A stretch of DNA of 64,000 nucleotides from an uncultured Oscillospiraceae bacterium (GCA_910587645.1 CAJUNA010000042.1:35554-99553), one strand, 5' to 3'. Positions 50,708-59,724 are shown, numbered from the stretch's first letter. Translations and numbers: made by a program. Notes: generated by a model from the letters alone, not told the origin.

Positions 50708-51568
50708 CTAAAGCTCAACAATATCCATTACTGCCCGTTCTACGCACAATGGCGTTTTAGCATTCAGCGCCAAGGACAGATCCACCGCACACCCGCTATT
50801 TGTGCAGGGATGCAGCACAGAGACATGCTGCAAGGTCCGGGTACCGTGTGTCAAAGAAAAACACAGGGGCAGCGTATCTGTAAATACCCCGCAGGGCGAC
50901 TGCCTGAGAAAAATTGTGCTTGTTTCCTCTGATGGGGACAGGGCGCAGATATTCAATGTGTACTGAACCAAGTAGATTTTCCCTGGATTTAGCTGGATCT
51001 GCGTGGGAGCGCGTCCATCCCAGCAGATGTCCTTCCCCGAGCGGCTCCGCTGTCTCCAGGGCAGGCGGCAGTCGGGACTCCACATCTGTCTGTCCCGCTG
51101 CCCTGCCAACTGAAGGGCGCTTTTTTCGCAGGGCGGCGCCTTGCATGGGACAGGACGTGGCAAAGGACCGGAACTTGGATGTTGGGGAGGGCAAGGAGGA
51201 TCCCCGGGATCTGCTGGACACGGCGGAGGGCCAGGGCTGGGCTTCGGCCTACAGGGCGGCGGAGGTGGCGGTGGAGGAAGCGGGCAGGCCTCCAGCACCT
51301 TCTCCAGCTTGCTTTTCAGCAACATCTGGTTTTGCGCCACCACATCCAGCAGGGAAGTCACACTCTTGTTCACCGCCAGCACATCCTGAGAGGTGGCGCA
51401 AGGCTTTGCCCCCGGCAGGATACCCAAAATATATTGCAGCTTTTCGCCCTCGGCATTAATAATATGGCTCAGGGCAAGCTCTTCCATAGCGATGGAAGCG
51501 ATGATCATTGTCAGGGCTTCTTCCCGCGTCAAGTCTGCCCCGTTTGGTGGAAAAGAAGGCATAGACAT
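50708..51568 (-). CDS. Proline-rich surface or spore-type protein, paralogue of the collagen-like gene
   Basis: The product is 286 residues. Residues 1-95 (MSMPSFPPNGADLTREEAL, SIAMEELALSHIINAEGEKLQYILG, LLDVVAQNQMLLKSKLEK) are a helical leader domain shared with the gene at 51804. A Pro/Cys-rich linker (about 97-145, with a run of eight prolines) follows, then a beta-rich C-terminal domain of about 120 residues with several cysteines. In relatives this leader precedes collagen-like repeats in exported filament or exosporium-type proteins. No signal peptide. It shares a terminator hairpin with the RNA at 50381. Confidence 0.75.
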   Translation of the reverse strand: MSMPSFPPNGADLTREEALTMIIASIAMEELALSHIINAEGEKLQYILGILPGAKPCATSQDVLAVNKSVTSLLDVVAQNQMLLKSKLEKVLEACPLPPPPPPPPCRPKPSPGPPPCPADPGDPPCPPQHPSSGPLPRPVPCKAPPCEKSALQLAGQRDRQMWSPDCRLPWRQRSRSGKDICWDGRAPTQIQLNPGKIYLVQYTLNICALSPSEETSTIFLRQSPCGVFTDTLPLCFSLTHGTRTLQHVSVLHPCTNSGCAVDLSLALNAKTPLCVERAVMDIVEL

Positions 51569-51803
51569 ATGAAATACTCCATAGTCCCATCCGGCTTAAG
51601 GCCGGGATGGGGTTGTGTGGCAGGGAACGCCCTGCCGCCGTTCTATCTTATGTGGCTGAAACCGTCCTGTGACGCCGGAACCTGACGCTTGCCCAGGGCA
51701 TATGATGTGCCGTGGGCGCTTCGCCGGGGAGACCTTCCTGCGCAATGCTGGCATTCTGGCAAGCCCTGGCCTGCACCCACAGCTTGAAAGGAGACACATC
51801 TCT

Positions 51804-52520
51804 ATGTCTATGCCAAGTTTTCCCAATATCGACCCGCCCATCCAGCGGGAGGATGCGGTCAACCAGATCCTCTCATCCATCGCCATGGAGGAACTGGGCC
51901 TGAGCCATATTCTTAACGCCGAAGGCGAGAAATTGCAATATATTCTGGGCACTATCCCGGGGCTCAGCGGCCCGCCCGCCACAGTCAGCGATGTTCTGGC
52001 TGCCAATGAAAGCGTACGTGGCATGCTGGAGACCGCCGTTCAGAACCAGCTCTTCCTGAAATCGAAGATGCAGGGCGCCCTGACGGCTTCCCCCATGCAG
52101 GGCCCCACTGGCCCTACCGGCCCTACTGGGCCTACTGGCCCTGCCGGCGGCCCTACCGGAGCCACCGGTGCAACAGGCGCTACCGGCGCAACAGGTGCTA
52201 CTGGCGCGACAGGTGCCACCGGGCCTGCCGGTGCGGCGGGTGCTGCTGGTGCTGCCGGAGCCACCGGTGCTACTGGGCCGCTTATTTATGCACAACAAGA
52301 ACTCTTGCTTGGTGATGGGGCATTAAGCCTGCTATATCGCGGGCTTTCGCTCTATCACCGTAAGAATGTTGTGATTGTTCTCAATGTAATCAAGCATACG
52401 TTGATACTCGTCGGCAAAATTGAAGTCCACCGTTATTTCCCCGTTTTCATGCACCCAAACCATATTGACCAATTCCACCACGATACCGCGATTAAGGGTT
52501 TGGATATTCTTGCGCTTTAG
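51804..52520 (+). CDS. Collagen-like protein, 3' end interrupted by a recombinase element
   Basis: ATG 51804 lies nine bases behind AAAGGAGA. Residues 1-95 are the leader domain (SIAMEELGLSHILNAEGEKL), paralogous to 50708-51568. Residues about 100-158 are Gly-X-Y triplets (GPTGPTGPTG, then GATGATGATG, GAAGAA). After GATGATGPL the sequence loses any collagen or C-terminal-domain character and runs antisense to the 3' end of the serine recombinase until a stop at 52520. The original C-terminal trimerisation domain is missing, so the gene was probably cut at about 52285 by the insertion. A truncated product of 239 residues could still be made. Confidence 0.75.
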   Translation: MSMPSFPNIDPPIQREDAVNQILSSIAMEELGLSHILNAEGEKLQYILGTIPGLSGPPATVSDVLAANESVRGMLETAVQNQLFLKSKMQGALTASPMQGPTGPTGPTGPTGPAGGPTGATGATGATGATGATGATGATGPAGAAGAAGAAGATGATGPLIYAQQELLLGDGALSLLYRGLSLYHRKNVVIVLNVIKHTLILVGKIEVHRYFPVFMHPNHIDQFHHDTAIKGLDILAL

Positions 52521-54017
52521 AAAAGCAGTAAGATAGGGGTCATCGGTGCCGATGCCGTCGGCCATCACTTGCACTTCCTCTTTTAGATAAGAAATGTTTT
52601 GTTCAAGCTGGGCAATCTGCTCGGCAATCTTGCCTTTTAGGCGGCGGTATTCCTCTTTGGTAATATCGCCGCTTTTCCAATCAAGGTACAAGCTGTCAGA
52701 AGCGTCATGATATTGCTTTAGCTGTTTCTCTGCCTGCTTCAGCGCAAAAGTCAACCGCTTGTTTTCCCGGTTAATAACAGGCGCGTTGCTTATCCGCTCG
52801 ATTTCTTCCGGCAGTTTGTCTACCAATGCGATCTGCGCTTGCAGAGCAGCTAAAACCGCTTCTTCCAGCTTGTCCTGCCGGATAGAATGTTTACTGCAAG
52901 TCTTTTTGTCAGTAAACGTGCGGCAAGCATAGTAAGCCAGATTGCGGGCGGTTTTTCGCCGCATCGCCTTTTTACAGCCAGCACAGCGGACAAAGCCAGA
53001 CAATATATAGACATCCTGCTTGCCTGGTGCTGTCCTTGTGTCGCGCTTATGCAGGGCTTGCGCCTTTTCAAAGGTTTCCCTGTCAATGATTGCTTCGTGG
53101 GTGTTTGGGACAACAAACCATTCATCTTCGGGAACGGCGATTTGCTTGTGTACTTTGTAGCTGATGATGCGATGCCGTCCCTGCACCATCACGCCGGTAT
53201 AAATCTCATTCTGCAATATCCTTGCAACCGTACTGGCAGACCATAGGCCATCGTTTTTGCTGGAATTGGGGTTGTTATATTTTAACCCCTTTTTCTTTTT
53301 GTAGGCTTCGGGGTTCGGCTCCCCCATGTTGTTCAGCCTTTTGGCAATCCCCATTTTGCTGTACCCCTCATTCACAAACCAGTGGTAAATGCTTCTTACG
53401 ACTTCCGCCGCTTCTTCATCTATCAAAAGGCTGTTTTTATCGTTGGGGTCTTTCCTGTAGCCGTATGTGGCAAATGCTCCGATAAACTCGCCGCGCTCCC
53501 GCTTCATTTTGAACGTCTTTCGGATTTCTTCGGAAGTGGTGGCGGCAAACTGCTCGTTGAACATTCCCCTGATCGGCACTTCAAGGCCGCTTGCAGAATG
53601 TGGGTTTGCGTAGGTGTCGATGAATGGTGTACCTGTGCAGATAAACCTTGCGCCGTTGATTGGAATAAATTCCTCAAGAAACTTTTGCTGATCTGCAAGG
53701 TTGCGGAAACCGCGTGCAAGTGACTTGATAATCATGCAGTTTACTTCCTTGCGAACGATACAGCCCTCAAGCCGCTTGAAGTCGGGACGCGCTGTATCTG
53801 TGCCTGTCAGTCCGTCATCGGCAAACACATCTACAATCACATAGTTTCCTGGCTCAAAGTAACCATCTACAAAGTCCCGCAGTATTTTTTCCTGATTGAT
53901 AATGCTCTCGCTGTCGTCCTCGTTGCCGTCCTCTTTGGAGAGGCGAATATAAAGCCCGATTTTCCAAAACGGCTCTGCGCTGGCGCGTGCCGTTCTGTTT
54001 TTGCGCGTGCGGGGCAT
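52332..54017 (-). CDS. Large serine recombinase
   Basis: The 561-residue site-specific recombinase has a resolvase domain with catalytic serine in YIRLSKED (S27) and the DDGLTGTDTARPDF and SLARGFRN motifs, a recombinase DNA-binding domain (IGAFATYGYRKD, ARILQNEIYTGVM, HEAIIDRETFEKAQ), a zinc ribbon (CAGCKKAM...CRTF...C) and a C-terminal coiled coil. It catalyses integration and excision of a mobile element. It lies at the left edge of the element, its 3' end reaching into the collagen-like gene. Confidence 0.95.
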   Translation of the reverse strand: MPRTRKNRTARASAEPFWKIGLYIRLSKEDGNEDDSESIINQEKILRDFVDGYFEPGNYVIVDVFADDGLTGTDTARPDFKRLEGCIVRKEVNCMIIKSLARGFRNLADQQKFLEEFIPINGARFICTGTPFIDTYANPHSASGLEVPIRGMFNEQFAATTSEEIRKTFKMKRERGEFIGAFATYGYRKDPNDKNSLLIDEEAAEVVRSIYHWFVNEGYSKMGIAKRLNNMGEPNPEAYKKKKGLKYNNPNSSKNDGLWSASTVARILQNEIYTGVMVQGRHRIISYKVHKQIAVPEDEWFVVPNTHEAIIDRETFEKAQALHKRDTRTAPGKQDVYILSGFVRCAGCKKAMRRKTARNLAYYACRTFTDKKTCSKHSIRQDKLEEAVLAALQAQIALVDKLPEEIERISNAPVINRENKRLTFALKQAEKQLKQYHDASDSLYLDWKSGDITKEEYRRLKGKIAEQIAQLEQNISYLKEEVQVMADGIGTDDPYLTAFLKRKNIQTLNRGIVVELVNMVWVHENGEITVDFNFADEYQRMLDYIENNHNILTVIERKPAI

Positions 54018-54115
54018 GTTACCTCCTTTCCCCCTATAATTACAGGTCTATTATACCATTTTCTCCCCATAATCACAAGGATTTTGTCAAAAATGGCAAC
54101 GGGAAAGTTGGCAGT

Positions 54116-54376
54116 TCATTTAAGGCTTAAAAAGTAATCGCATAAAGATTGCTTTAAGGTCTTGCTTTCAGATACAAAGCGGATTTTGACAGGCGTATCG
54201 CCGCAAAGAAAACAATACGGATTTACGATTTGTTCAAGGTAGCTCTGCATCTTTTCTGCGGTTGGCATCGCAGGGTCGATGTGAATGTTGCGAATATCTG
54301 CCAAAGTGCTGCGGTCAACCTGTGTTACATCTACGCTTCTCATTTCTTGAAGCTGTAATTGGCTAATCATCTTCAT
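54116..54376 (-). CDS. DUF6870-like small protein of the recombinase element
   Basis: The 86-residue protein contains LQEMRSVDVTQVDRSTLADIRNIHID and QIVNPYCFLCGDTPVKIRF, the arrangement of small proteins commonly carried by clostridial conjugative or mobilisable elements beside recombinases (DUF6870, by memory). The CFLC pair could bind a metal. Its start overlaps the stop of the gene at 54373. Function unknown. Confidence 0.65.
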   Translation of the reverse strand: MKMISQLQLQEMRSVDVTQVDRSTLADIRNIHIDPAMPTAEKMQSYLEQIVNPYCFLCGDTPVKIRFVSESKTLKQSLCDYFLSLK

Positions 54377-54702
54377 TCCCCTTTCCGGTCAGCATACAAT
54401 AAAATATGCGCTCCGGCTTGTACGTTATGAAGAAAAAGGCTTTCATTAGGCGGCTGGCAGCACAGTCTCGCGGGAATTTCACCTCTGCCCGTTAAGACAG
54501 CTTTACCCAATGCCTGTGATGCTTTTAACGCTCGGACTATCGACACCCAATCCCTTTTGTTTGATGGAAGCTGCGGAATGAGAACATAGGCAGGGACTTC
54601 ACCTATCGTCCCCTCCGTCAGAAATTTGGGAAATTCTTCTATATTTAAAAGCAACTCCGGGTCATCGCCTTTTCCCGTGGATTTTGAAAAAATTTTTAAC
54701 AA
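54373..54702 (-). CDS. Hypothetical element protein, possibly truncated at its 5' end
   Basis: A 109-codon frame overlaps the DUF6870-like gene by 4 nt, so both were translated together. The only available start is a TTG at 54702 with no ribosome site, suggesting that the true N-terminus was lost at the element boundary. The predicted product is globular (LNIEEFPKFLTEGTIGEVPAYVLI, SLFLHNVQAGAHILL). No family is recognised. Confidence 0.45.
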   Translation of the reverse strand: MLKIFSKSTGKGDDPELLLNIEEFPKFLTEGTIGEVPAYVLIPQLPSNKRDWVSIVRALKASQALGKAVLTGRGEIPARLCCQPPNESLFLHNVQAGAHILLYADRKGE

Positions 54703-54743
54703 ATAAAACGGATTGATGTATAGCGGTGGCAGGAGGTGACACC

Positions 54744-54959
54744 ATGGACATTACGGTGGCCGAGAAGATACGGCTGATTATGAAGCGTCAGAATAAAACG
54801 ATGGGCGATATCGCTGAAATCTCTGGGCAGACCCGGCAGAACCTATCCAACAAAATGACGCGAGGAAACTTCACTGAGAAGGATATTCGGACGCTGGCGG
54901 GGGCTTTGGACTGCCAAGTTGAAATCCGATTCACACTTCCGGACGGAACCGGGGGGTGA
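54744..54959 (+). CDS. Small XRE-type DNA-binding protein (71 aa)
   Basis: The 71-residue protein has a helix-turn-helix (VAEKIRLIMKRQNKTMGDIAEIS, QTRQNLSNKM, FTEKDIRTLAGALDCQVEIRF). ATG 54744 follows AGGAGGTG. This small DNA-binding type occurs both on mobile elements and as a host gene. It stands divergent from the recombinase cluster and may regulate it, which is inference. Followed by a bidirectional terminator. Confidence 0.8.
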   Translation: MDITVAEKIRLIMKRQNKTMGDIAEISGQTRQNLSNKMTRGNFTEKDIRTLAGALDCQVEIRFTLPDGTGG

Positions 54960-55025
54960 GGAGACTGGTAATGAGCAGCTATTAATAATCACCAAGGAGA
55001 TCGAGCGTATTCTTGCCAAAAAAGG

Positions 55026-55062
55026 AAGGCCCTCAGAGTTATGGCTCTGAGGGCCTTTTATT
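55026..55062. terminator. Bidirectional terminator (XRE gene / tmRNA)
   Basis: A 13-bp perfect stem AAGGCCCTCAGAG-TTATGG-CTCTGAGGGCCTT with TTTATT on the plus strand and CCTTTTTT on the minus strand. Confidence 0.9.
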
Positions 55063-55098
55063 ACCTGCATCCACTAAGTGGATCGGACTGTTCTCTTA

Positions 55099-55466
55099 TG
55101 GTGGAGGTGAGGGGAGTCGAACCCCTGTCCGAAAACAATTTCACGGGATCTTCTCCGGGCGCAGGCGGTTATTCTTGAGAGCCGTTAGCTCCCTGTTCCC
55201 CTTACGGCAGGCAAGCCGCCACGCCTGCCGGTCAGGTGAGAGTCATGATGCGTGGCACAGTCAACTCTTTCCGTACTCACGTTCACCGCTAAACGACGCC
55301 CTTCTTAAGCCGCGGTACTCTTAAGTCGGACGGCCGCCTTTAATCAGGCAGCAGCAAGAACAGTGTTGTTGTTCTTTAATTTATAAAGTTGCCCATTTTT
55401 AAGGTGGCTGGGCGCCATCGCCCGCTAATCCCGCTTCCTCATCCCCGTCGAAACCGGTACACCCCC
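55099..55466 (-). ncRNA. ssrA: Transfer-messenger RNA (tmRNA)
   Basis: The 368-nt RNA has a tRNA-Ala-like end: 5' GGGGGTG pairs with 3' CACCTCC, with the GTTCGACTCCCC T-arm and encoded CCA. The 5' half contains the conserved GTACCGGTTTCGACGGGG. The tag reading frame ends NNNTVLAAA followed by a stop (minus strand near 55370), typical of Clostridia. It rescues stalled ribosomes with SmpB, whose gene is at 56075-56542. Confidence 0.96.
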
Positions 55467-55529
55467 AGATATGCGGGTCAAGCATAGCACGACCCGCGTA
55501 GGAAAGCAAGTGAAATATCTGTTACAACG

Positions 55530-56054
55530 TTACTTCTTTTCCGGTACAGGGTATTCCACCCCTTGGGTGTCCACCCGAACCGACTGGATAACCTGGGGCT
55601 TTTTCGGCCGGTCATCGCCCATAGACCGGGGCACTCTGGATACGGCCACAGCGGCTTCGGCGTTTTCTGTGATCTTCCCGAAAGCGGCGTACTGGCCGTC
55701 CAGATGGGGGGCGGCGTCTACCATAATAAAGAACTGGCTTCCGGCGCTGTCCGGGTGCATGGAACGGGCCATGGACAATACACCCAAGGTATGCTTGATG
55801 TCGTTTTTCTCAAACCCGTTTCCGGAAAACTCGCCCTGGATAGAGTACCCAGGACCGCCCATGCCGGTGCCCTCCGGGCAGCCGCCTTGGATCATGAACC
55901 CAGGAATAACCCGGTGGAAAATCAGCCCGTCATAATATCCACTGTTTGCCAGCGCAATAAAATTGTTCACAGTGTTCGGGGCTTTCTCCGGGTACAGCTC
56001 CCCCGTCATGACAGCTCCGTTTTCTAAGGCAATAGTGACAATAGGATTGCTCAT
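55530..56054 (-). CDS. Cyclophilin-type peptidyl-prolyl isomerase
   Basis: The 174-residue cytoplasmic cyclophilin has the catalytic Arg region GLIFHRVIPGFMIQGGCPEGTG, HTLGVLSMARSMHPDSAGSQFFIM and YAAFGKI. It catalyses proline cis-trans isomerisation in protein folding. No signal peptide or lipobox is present. It is placed between smpB and ssrA on the same strand, 20 nt after smpB, so probably co-transcribed with smpB. Confidence 0.95.
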   Translation of the reverse strand: MSNPIVTIALENGAVMTGELYPEKAPNTVNNFIALANSGYYDGLIFHRVIPGFMIQGGCPEGTGMGGPGYSIQGEFSGNGFEKNDIKHTLGVLSMARSMHPDSAGSQFFIMVDAAPHLDGQYAAFGKITENAEAAVAVSRVPRSMGDDRPKKPQVIQSVRVDTQGVEYPVPEKK

Positions 56055-56074
56055 AGTATTGATTTCCTCCCAAA

Positions 56075-56542
56075 TTACCGGTTATAGGACTTCATAGCAC
56101 GGTCAATGTCCCGCTTCGCATCCCGTTTGGCCATGGCGTCCCGTTTATCATAGTTTTTCTTGCCCTTGCACAGGCCGACCTCCACCTTCACCCTGGCATT
56201 TTTAAAATAGACACTCAGGGGCACCAGCGCATACCCGTCCTGCTGGACCAGGGCTTGCAAACGGCTGATCTCCCGCTTGTGCAGCAGCAGGCGGCGGGGC
56301 CGCACAGGGTCGCGGTTGAAAATATTCCCATGCTCGTAGGGGCTGATATGCATTCCGTGGAGGTACATCTCCCCGTTTTTCGCAATGCAGTATGAATCCT
56401 TCAAATTCAGCGTTCCGGCCCGAATGGACTTGACTTCCGTGCCGAACAGCTCGATTCCCGCTTCATAACGGTCCTCCACGAAATAGTCGTGGTACGCTTT
56501 ACGGTTTTGCGCGGCGATTTTTACGCCTTTTTTCTCCGCCAT
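56075..56542 (-). CDS. smpB: SsrA-binding protein
   Basis: The 155-residue OB-fold protein binds tmRNA and delivers it to stalled ribosomes. It contains YFVEDRYEAGIELFGTEVKSIRAG, NLKDSYC, LHGMHISPYE, RRLLLHKREI and the basic C-terminal tail KRDAKRDIDRAMKSYN. ATG 56542 fits family length; a 51-codon upstream extension is not needed. The pairing with ssrA 600 nt downstream is the common Firmicute arrangement. Confidence 0.96.
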   Translation of the reverse strand: MAEKKGVKIAAQNRKAYHDYFVEDRYEAGIELFGTEVKSIRAGTLNLKDSYCIAKNGEMYLHGMHISPYEHGNIFNRDPVRPRRLLLHKREISRLQALVQQDGYALVPLSVYFKNARVKVEVGLCKGKKNYDKRDAMAKRDAKRDIDRAMKSYNR

Positions 56543-56672
56543 CCGGCATCTTCCCCCTTTCCAACGGCTGCTTTTCTTAATATACCATAATTTTTCTGAC
56601 TTCGCAAGTCGTTTCTTGCCAGCAGTTGTGCTTCCGGCATAAAAATTATCAGACACCCTCCCCACAGGCATA

Positions 56673-56715
56673 AGCCGCCGTCTATCTACCCGCACCAGAT
56701 AGATAGACGGCGGCT
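56673..56715. terminator. Hairpin behind the M23 peptidase gene
   Basis: A 16-bp perfect stem (AGCCGCCGTCTATCTA and complement, loop of 11 nt) directly past the stop of the gene at 56744. The U-run is weak. Confidence 0.65.
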
Positions 56716-56743
56716 ATGCGCGGTTTGCGCTTCAAGCAGGATG

Positions 56744-58399
56744 TCAGCCCAGATAATTCATCGGATTCTGCCGCTCACCGTTCAAACGAACCTCAAAGTG
56801 GCAGTGGTTGCCAGTACTGCGGCCCGTGGATCCCATCTCCGCAATGTGCTGGCCCTTATAGACTTTATCGCCCACGCTGACCAGCAAGCTGCTATTATGG
56901 CCGTAGTAAGTGACATAGCCGTTCTGGTGGTCGATTTGCACCAAATAACCGTAACCACTCATCCAACCGGCGTAGGTCACCACGCCGCCATCGGCGGCCA
57001 CGATATCCGTACCGTAGGAGTTGGCAATGTCCACACCGCCATGGAAGGAGGAGCCACCAAAGATGTTACGGTAGCCGTACCGGGAGGTAATGGTGCCGTT
57101 GGTGGGCCAGCGGAAGGATCCAGTGGGGAACCAGGTGGGACGCTCCTTGGTGCCTCTAGCCTGGACTTCTGTGACTGGCTCAGTGAGAACGATCTCTTCC
57201 TCAATCACGCGCTCTATCTCTGTCAGGCCTTCATAGGTGACCCTGGCCTTGATGTCGGAGGAGCCAAACTCACCCTTGGTAATGACCCGGGTGTCGCCCT
57301 CCCACATGGAGTCATCGTCCACATACTCGATCTCATAGGGCACCTCGGCCACATAATATTCCATCTGAACCGCCCTCACCGTCAGATACGGTACGGCGTT
57401 GCTGATGACCAGCTCGTCATCGATTTGCAGGCGGTCAATGTCATAGCCGGGGTTAAGCTGGAGCAGCTCCTTGCTGGTCATGTTGTGGTCTTCAGCGATG
57501 ACAGACCAGCAGTCCCCTTGCTTGACGGTGTAAGTGACTTCGCCGTCCTTTTCGCTGTTAAGCAGAAGGGCAATGTCAGCCAAATTGGTAAAATCCTCCA
57601 CCGGAAGGTCGCACTCCTGGATTTCTACGCCCTCCAAAAATTCAATGGAGATCGTGTTTTCATTGCGGAAGTTGGCAGACACCTGATCCAGCAGCCCTTC
57701 CAGAGCACCCTCGGTCTGCGTGGCGCCGATACGCTCGCCGCCTACGTACAAAGCGTAGCCATGCTCCACAACCCGCAGGGACTCGCTCAACGCAGCTTCC
57801 AGATCCGCCTCATCCACCAGCGCACCGCGGTAGGCAAGACCGGTAGTATAGGAAACCTTGTCTGGTTCCAGGCTATAGTTACTGCCAAGAACCTGGGAGA
57901 TGGAGGATTCCACCGACCTCACAGCGGCATAGGCTTCCTCCTCGCTGGCAACAGTACCAAGCTCCTGCCCGTTGAAAGAGAGGGTGGTCGCGGTAATATA
58001 CAATACCCGGTTGGCGGCGAAGATCATCAGAACCAGCCCGGCGGTCAGGAACACCGCCGATTGGATCAGCCGGTGGCTAGATGTGCCTCCGCGGGAGACC
58101 AGTCCAGAGAAAAACGAACGGATCCGGTAGGCCAGCCCCCCCGCCTTCTGTTTCAGAAGGGGCGTACAGCCGGACAACAACAATTGGAGCTGCCGGTAGG
58201 GGCTGCTGGATTCCGGGAAACGGCGGCGCCCCTGGTAGTCTACCAGCTTGCTGCGGGGACGGCGGGAATCCTGGGCAACGGCGGCGGTTTTGGAAACGCC
58301 GGCCGGTGCTACGGGGGGATGCTTCGCTTTTGACGTCTTTGTGGGCTGGGATGGTTTTTCTTTTGCTGTGTTTTTTTTCTTCATATCTTTTTGGATCAT
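56744..58399 (-). CDS. LysM-G5-M23 peptidoglycan endopeptidase
   Basis: The 551-residue membrane-anchored protein has a basic cytoplasmic N-terminus (1-110), one transmembrane helix (about 111-133), an extracytoplasmic region of about 150 residues, a LysM domain (about 286-330; YTVKQGDCWSVIAEDHNM), a G5 domain (about 340-415) and a C-terminal M23 peptidase with zinc ligands in HGGVDIA (about 455) and HCHFEVR near the end. It cleaves peptidoglycan cross-links. LysM and G5 domains bind the wall. Such proteins act in growth, division or spore engulfment. Confidence 0.93.
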   Translation of the reverse strand: MIQKDMKKKNTAKEKPSQPTKTSKAKHPPVAPAGVSKTAAVAQDSRRPRSKLVDYQGRRRFPESSSPYRQLQLLLSGCTPLLKQKAGGLAYRIRSFFSGLVSRGGTSSHRLIQSAVFLTAGLVLMIFAANRVLYITATTLSFNGQELGTVASEEEAYAAVRSVESSISQVLGSNYSLEPDKVSYTTGLAYRGALVDEADLEAALSESLRVVEHGYALYVGGERIGATQTEGALEGLLDQVSANFRNENTISIEFLEGVEIQECDLPVEDFTNLADIALLLNSEKDGEVTYTVKQGDCWSVIAEDHNMTSKELLQLNPGYDIDRLQIDDELVISNAVPYLTVRAVQMEYYVAEVPYEIEYVDDDSMWEGDTRVITKGEFGSSDIKARVTYEGLTEIERVIEEEIVLTEPVTEVQARGTKERPTWFPTGSFRWPTNGTITSRYGYRNIFGGSSFHGGVDIANSYGTDIVAADGGVVTYAGWMSGYGYLVQIDHQNGYVTYYGHNSSLLVSVGDKVYKGQHIAEMGSTGRSTGNHCHFEVRLNGERQNPMNYLG

Positions 58400-58568
58400 T
58401 TGATAGAATCCTCCGATAGTTACAAAGCGGCGTAAAGGGTTACAAATAGTTACAGTGCTATTTTAACGTATTTTTCCTGTTCCGTCAACCCCTATATTTT
58501 ATCTCCCTCCGCGAAGTTTGATACATGCCCAAGAATCCTGCCGCTTCTTGGCGGGGACGGCCCAGGAT

Positions 58569-59000
58569 TTATCTTTTTCCCGCTTCACCTCTTCGGATTT
58601 TAAGCAGAAGGAAGACATTGTGGTATAATTCATCCCGGCCTTCCAAGTCAATCATCAGCCATTTCTGTCCGTTTCCTTCACGGGTGTTCTCATAAATGCC
58701 CCGCAGTTCTGTGCAGCATTCCGGCAGGAGCATTTCTGTGGACGCTTTCTCCTTCTGGCCGATGACGACCATAACGGTGAAATAGGATTCTCTGGGGTAA
58801 ATTGTACACAACGATTTGCCGGCCTTTTTGAACTTTATGTTCCAGCCCGGTTCCATGCTGCACGCGCTGTACTCAATTTTCCCACCGCATCCGAAAGTCT
58901 CTTTGATCTCCCCGCAGAATGCGGCAAAAACCGGGGTTTGGACGTATTCTGCAATCTCTTCCAAGGTGGGGCAGTGCCCTTTGTCTCGTATGTTAATCAT
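58569..59000 (-). CDS. DUF3788 family protein
   Basis: The 143-residue soluble protein of the DUF3788 type is recognised by PTLEEIAEYVQTPVFAAFCGEI, PGWNIKFKKAGKSLCTIYP and FTVMVVIGQKEKASTEMLLPEC. Function is unknown. I use ATG 59000 (MINIRDKG); an in-frame start at 59042 adds 14 residues. Ribosome sites are weak for both. It begins an accessory, more AT-rich part of the window. Confidence 0.78.
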   Translation of the reverse strand: MINIRDKGHCPTLEEIAEYVQTPVFAAFCGEIKETFGCGGKIEYSACSMEPGWNIKFKKAGKSLCTIYPRESYFTVMVVIGQKEKASTEMLLPECCTELRGIYENTREGNGQKWLMIDLEGRDELYHNVFLLLKIRRGEAGKR

Positions 59001-59110
59001 AAGTGGTAGATCCTTTTGCTGGTAACATTGTGGATACGGCACTCTGGTGCCGCCGCTCTATTTTAGCACGTATGCTGTGGGGGTTCAAGGGGGAATCGTA
59101 CTGATGTTTT

Positions 59111-59144
59111 GGGCCGGACTGCCATAGTTTCAACAGTCCGGCCC
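59111..59144. repeat. Hairpin in the gap after the DUF3788 gene
   Basis: A perfect 11-bp stem GGGCCGGACTG / CAGTCCGGCCC with 12-nt loop. No U-run; it may be a relic terminator. A second hairpin, AAATTGCCAGGA / TCCTGGCAATTT, lies at 59499-59538 and is followed by GATTTTG. Confidence 0.5.
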
Positions 59145-59183
59145 ACATTATAATTACGGATCTATATGAACTAGATAGTGCCT

Positions 59184-59451
59184 ACACAAGGCAAAGGACT
59201 GGTGTTGAGGATATTTATTCCTTCAATAGTTTTGAGCTTAAGCTATTTGATATTAGGGCTTTTTTATAGAGTTAGGGATTATTTTGAAAGCAAGTAAAAA
59301 TGAATATGGAATAATGTATTTTGTATATTGGCATTTGCACCAGTTGCGTATGTAGCGTATAAGAAAAAGAATTTATGTATCAGTATATGTTTTCATTGCC
59401 TATGCAATTTCTTTTCGACATTAGGTTTTATATCGGCGGTATTACAATAGA
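59184..59451 (+). pseudogene. Remnant of a small membrane-protein gene
   Basis: Two adjacent frames encode hydrophobic protein-like segments: VLRIFIPSIVLSLSYLILG ending in a stop near 59298, and FCILAFAPVAYVAYKKKN continuing to a stop near 59451. Together they look like a protein of about 85 residues with two membrane segments, broken by stop and frameshift. The 680-bp gap (59043-59724) holds nothing else except the two hairpins listed above. Confidence 0.35.
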
Positions 59452-59724
59452 TTTTCATTTATGGGTGAAATCCCCCTTGACAAATACTCTCTTGATATAA
59501 ATTGCCAGGAAAGCACTTTTGTGTTCTCCTGGCAATTTGATTTTGTTATATAACTTTGTATTGCAGTATGGTTAGCAGCTCCAGTTTAATTTGTGGTCTT
59601 GTCCAAACCGACACATAAAGCCCGGCCTTTTTATAGGTCTTCAAAAGTAAGTCTCTGGCAGTCTCTGGTAGATTGTCGTAAAATTAAATAGTATGTACCG
59701 TTATACCTCCCCCAGGAGGGGCAA

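Noticed and set aside
52100..52280. Short-period DNA repeat that could be taken for a CRISPR or satellite array
   Set aside because: The period is 9 bases and encodes Gly-X-Y triplets in frame with the collagen-like gene; there are no spacers of CRISPR size.
56741..58333. 530-codon frame opposite the M23 peptidase gene
   Set aside because: The minus-strand gene has TM, LysM, G5 and M23 motifs in order; the plus frame has none and is a codon-bias shadow.
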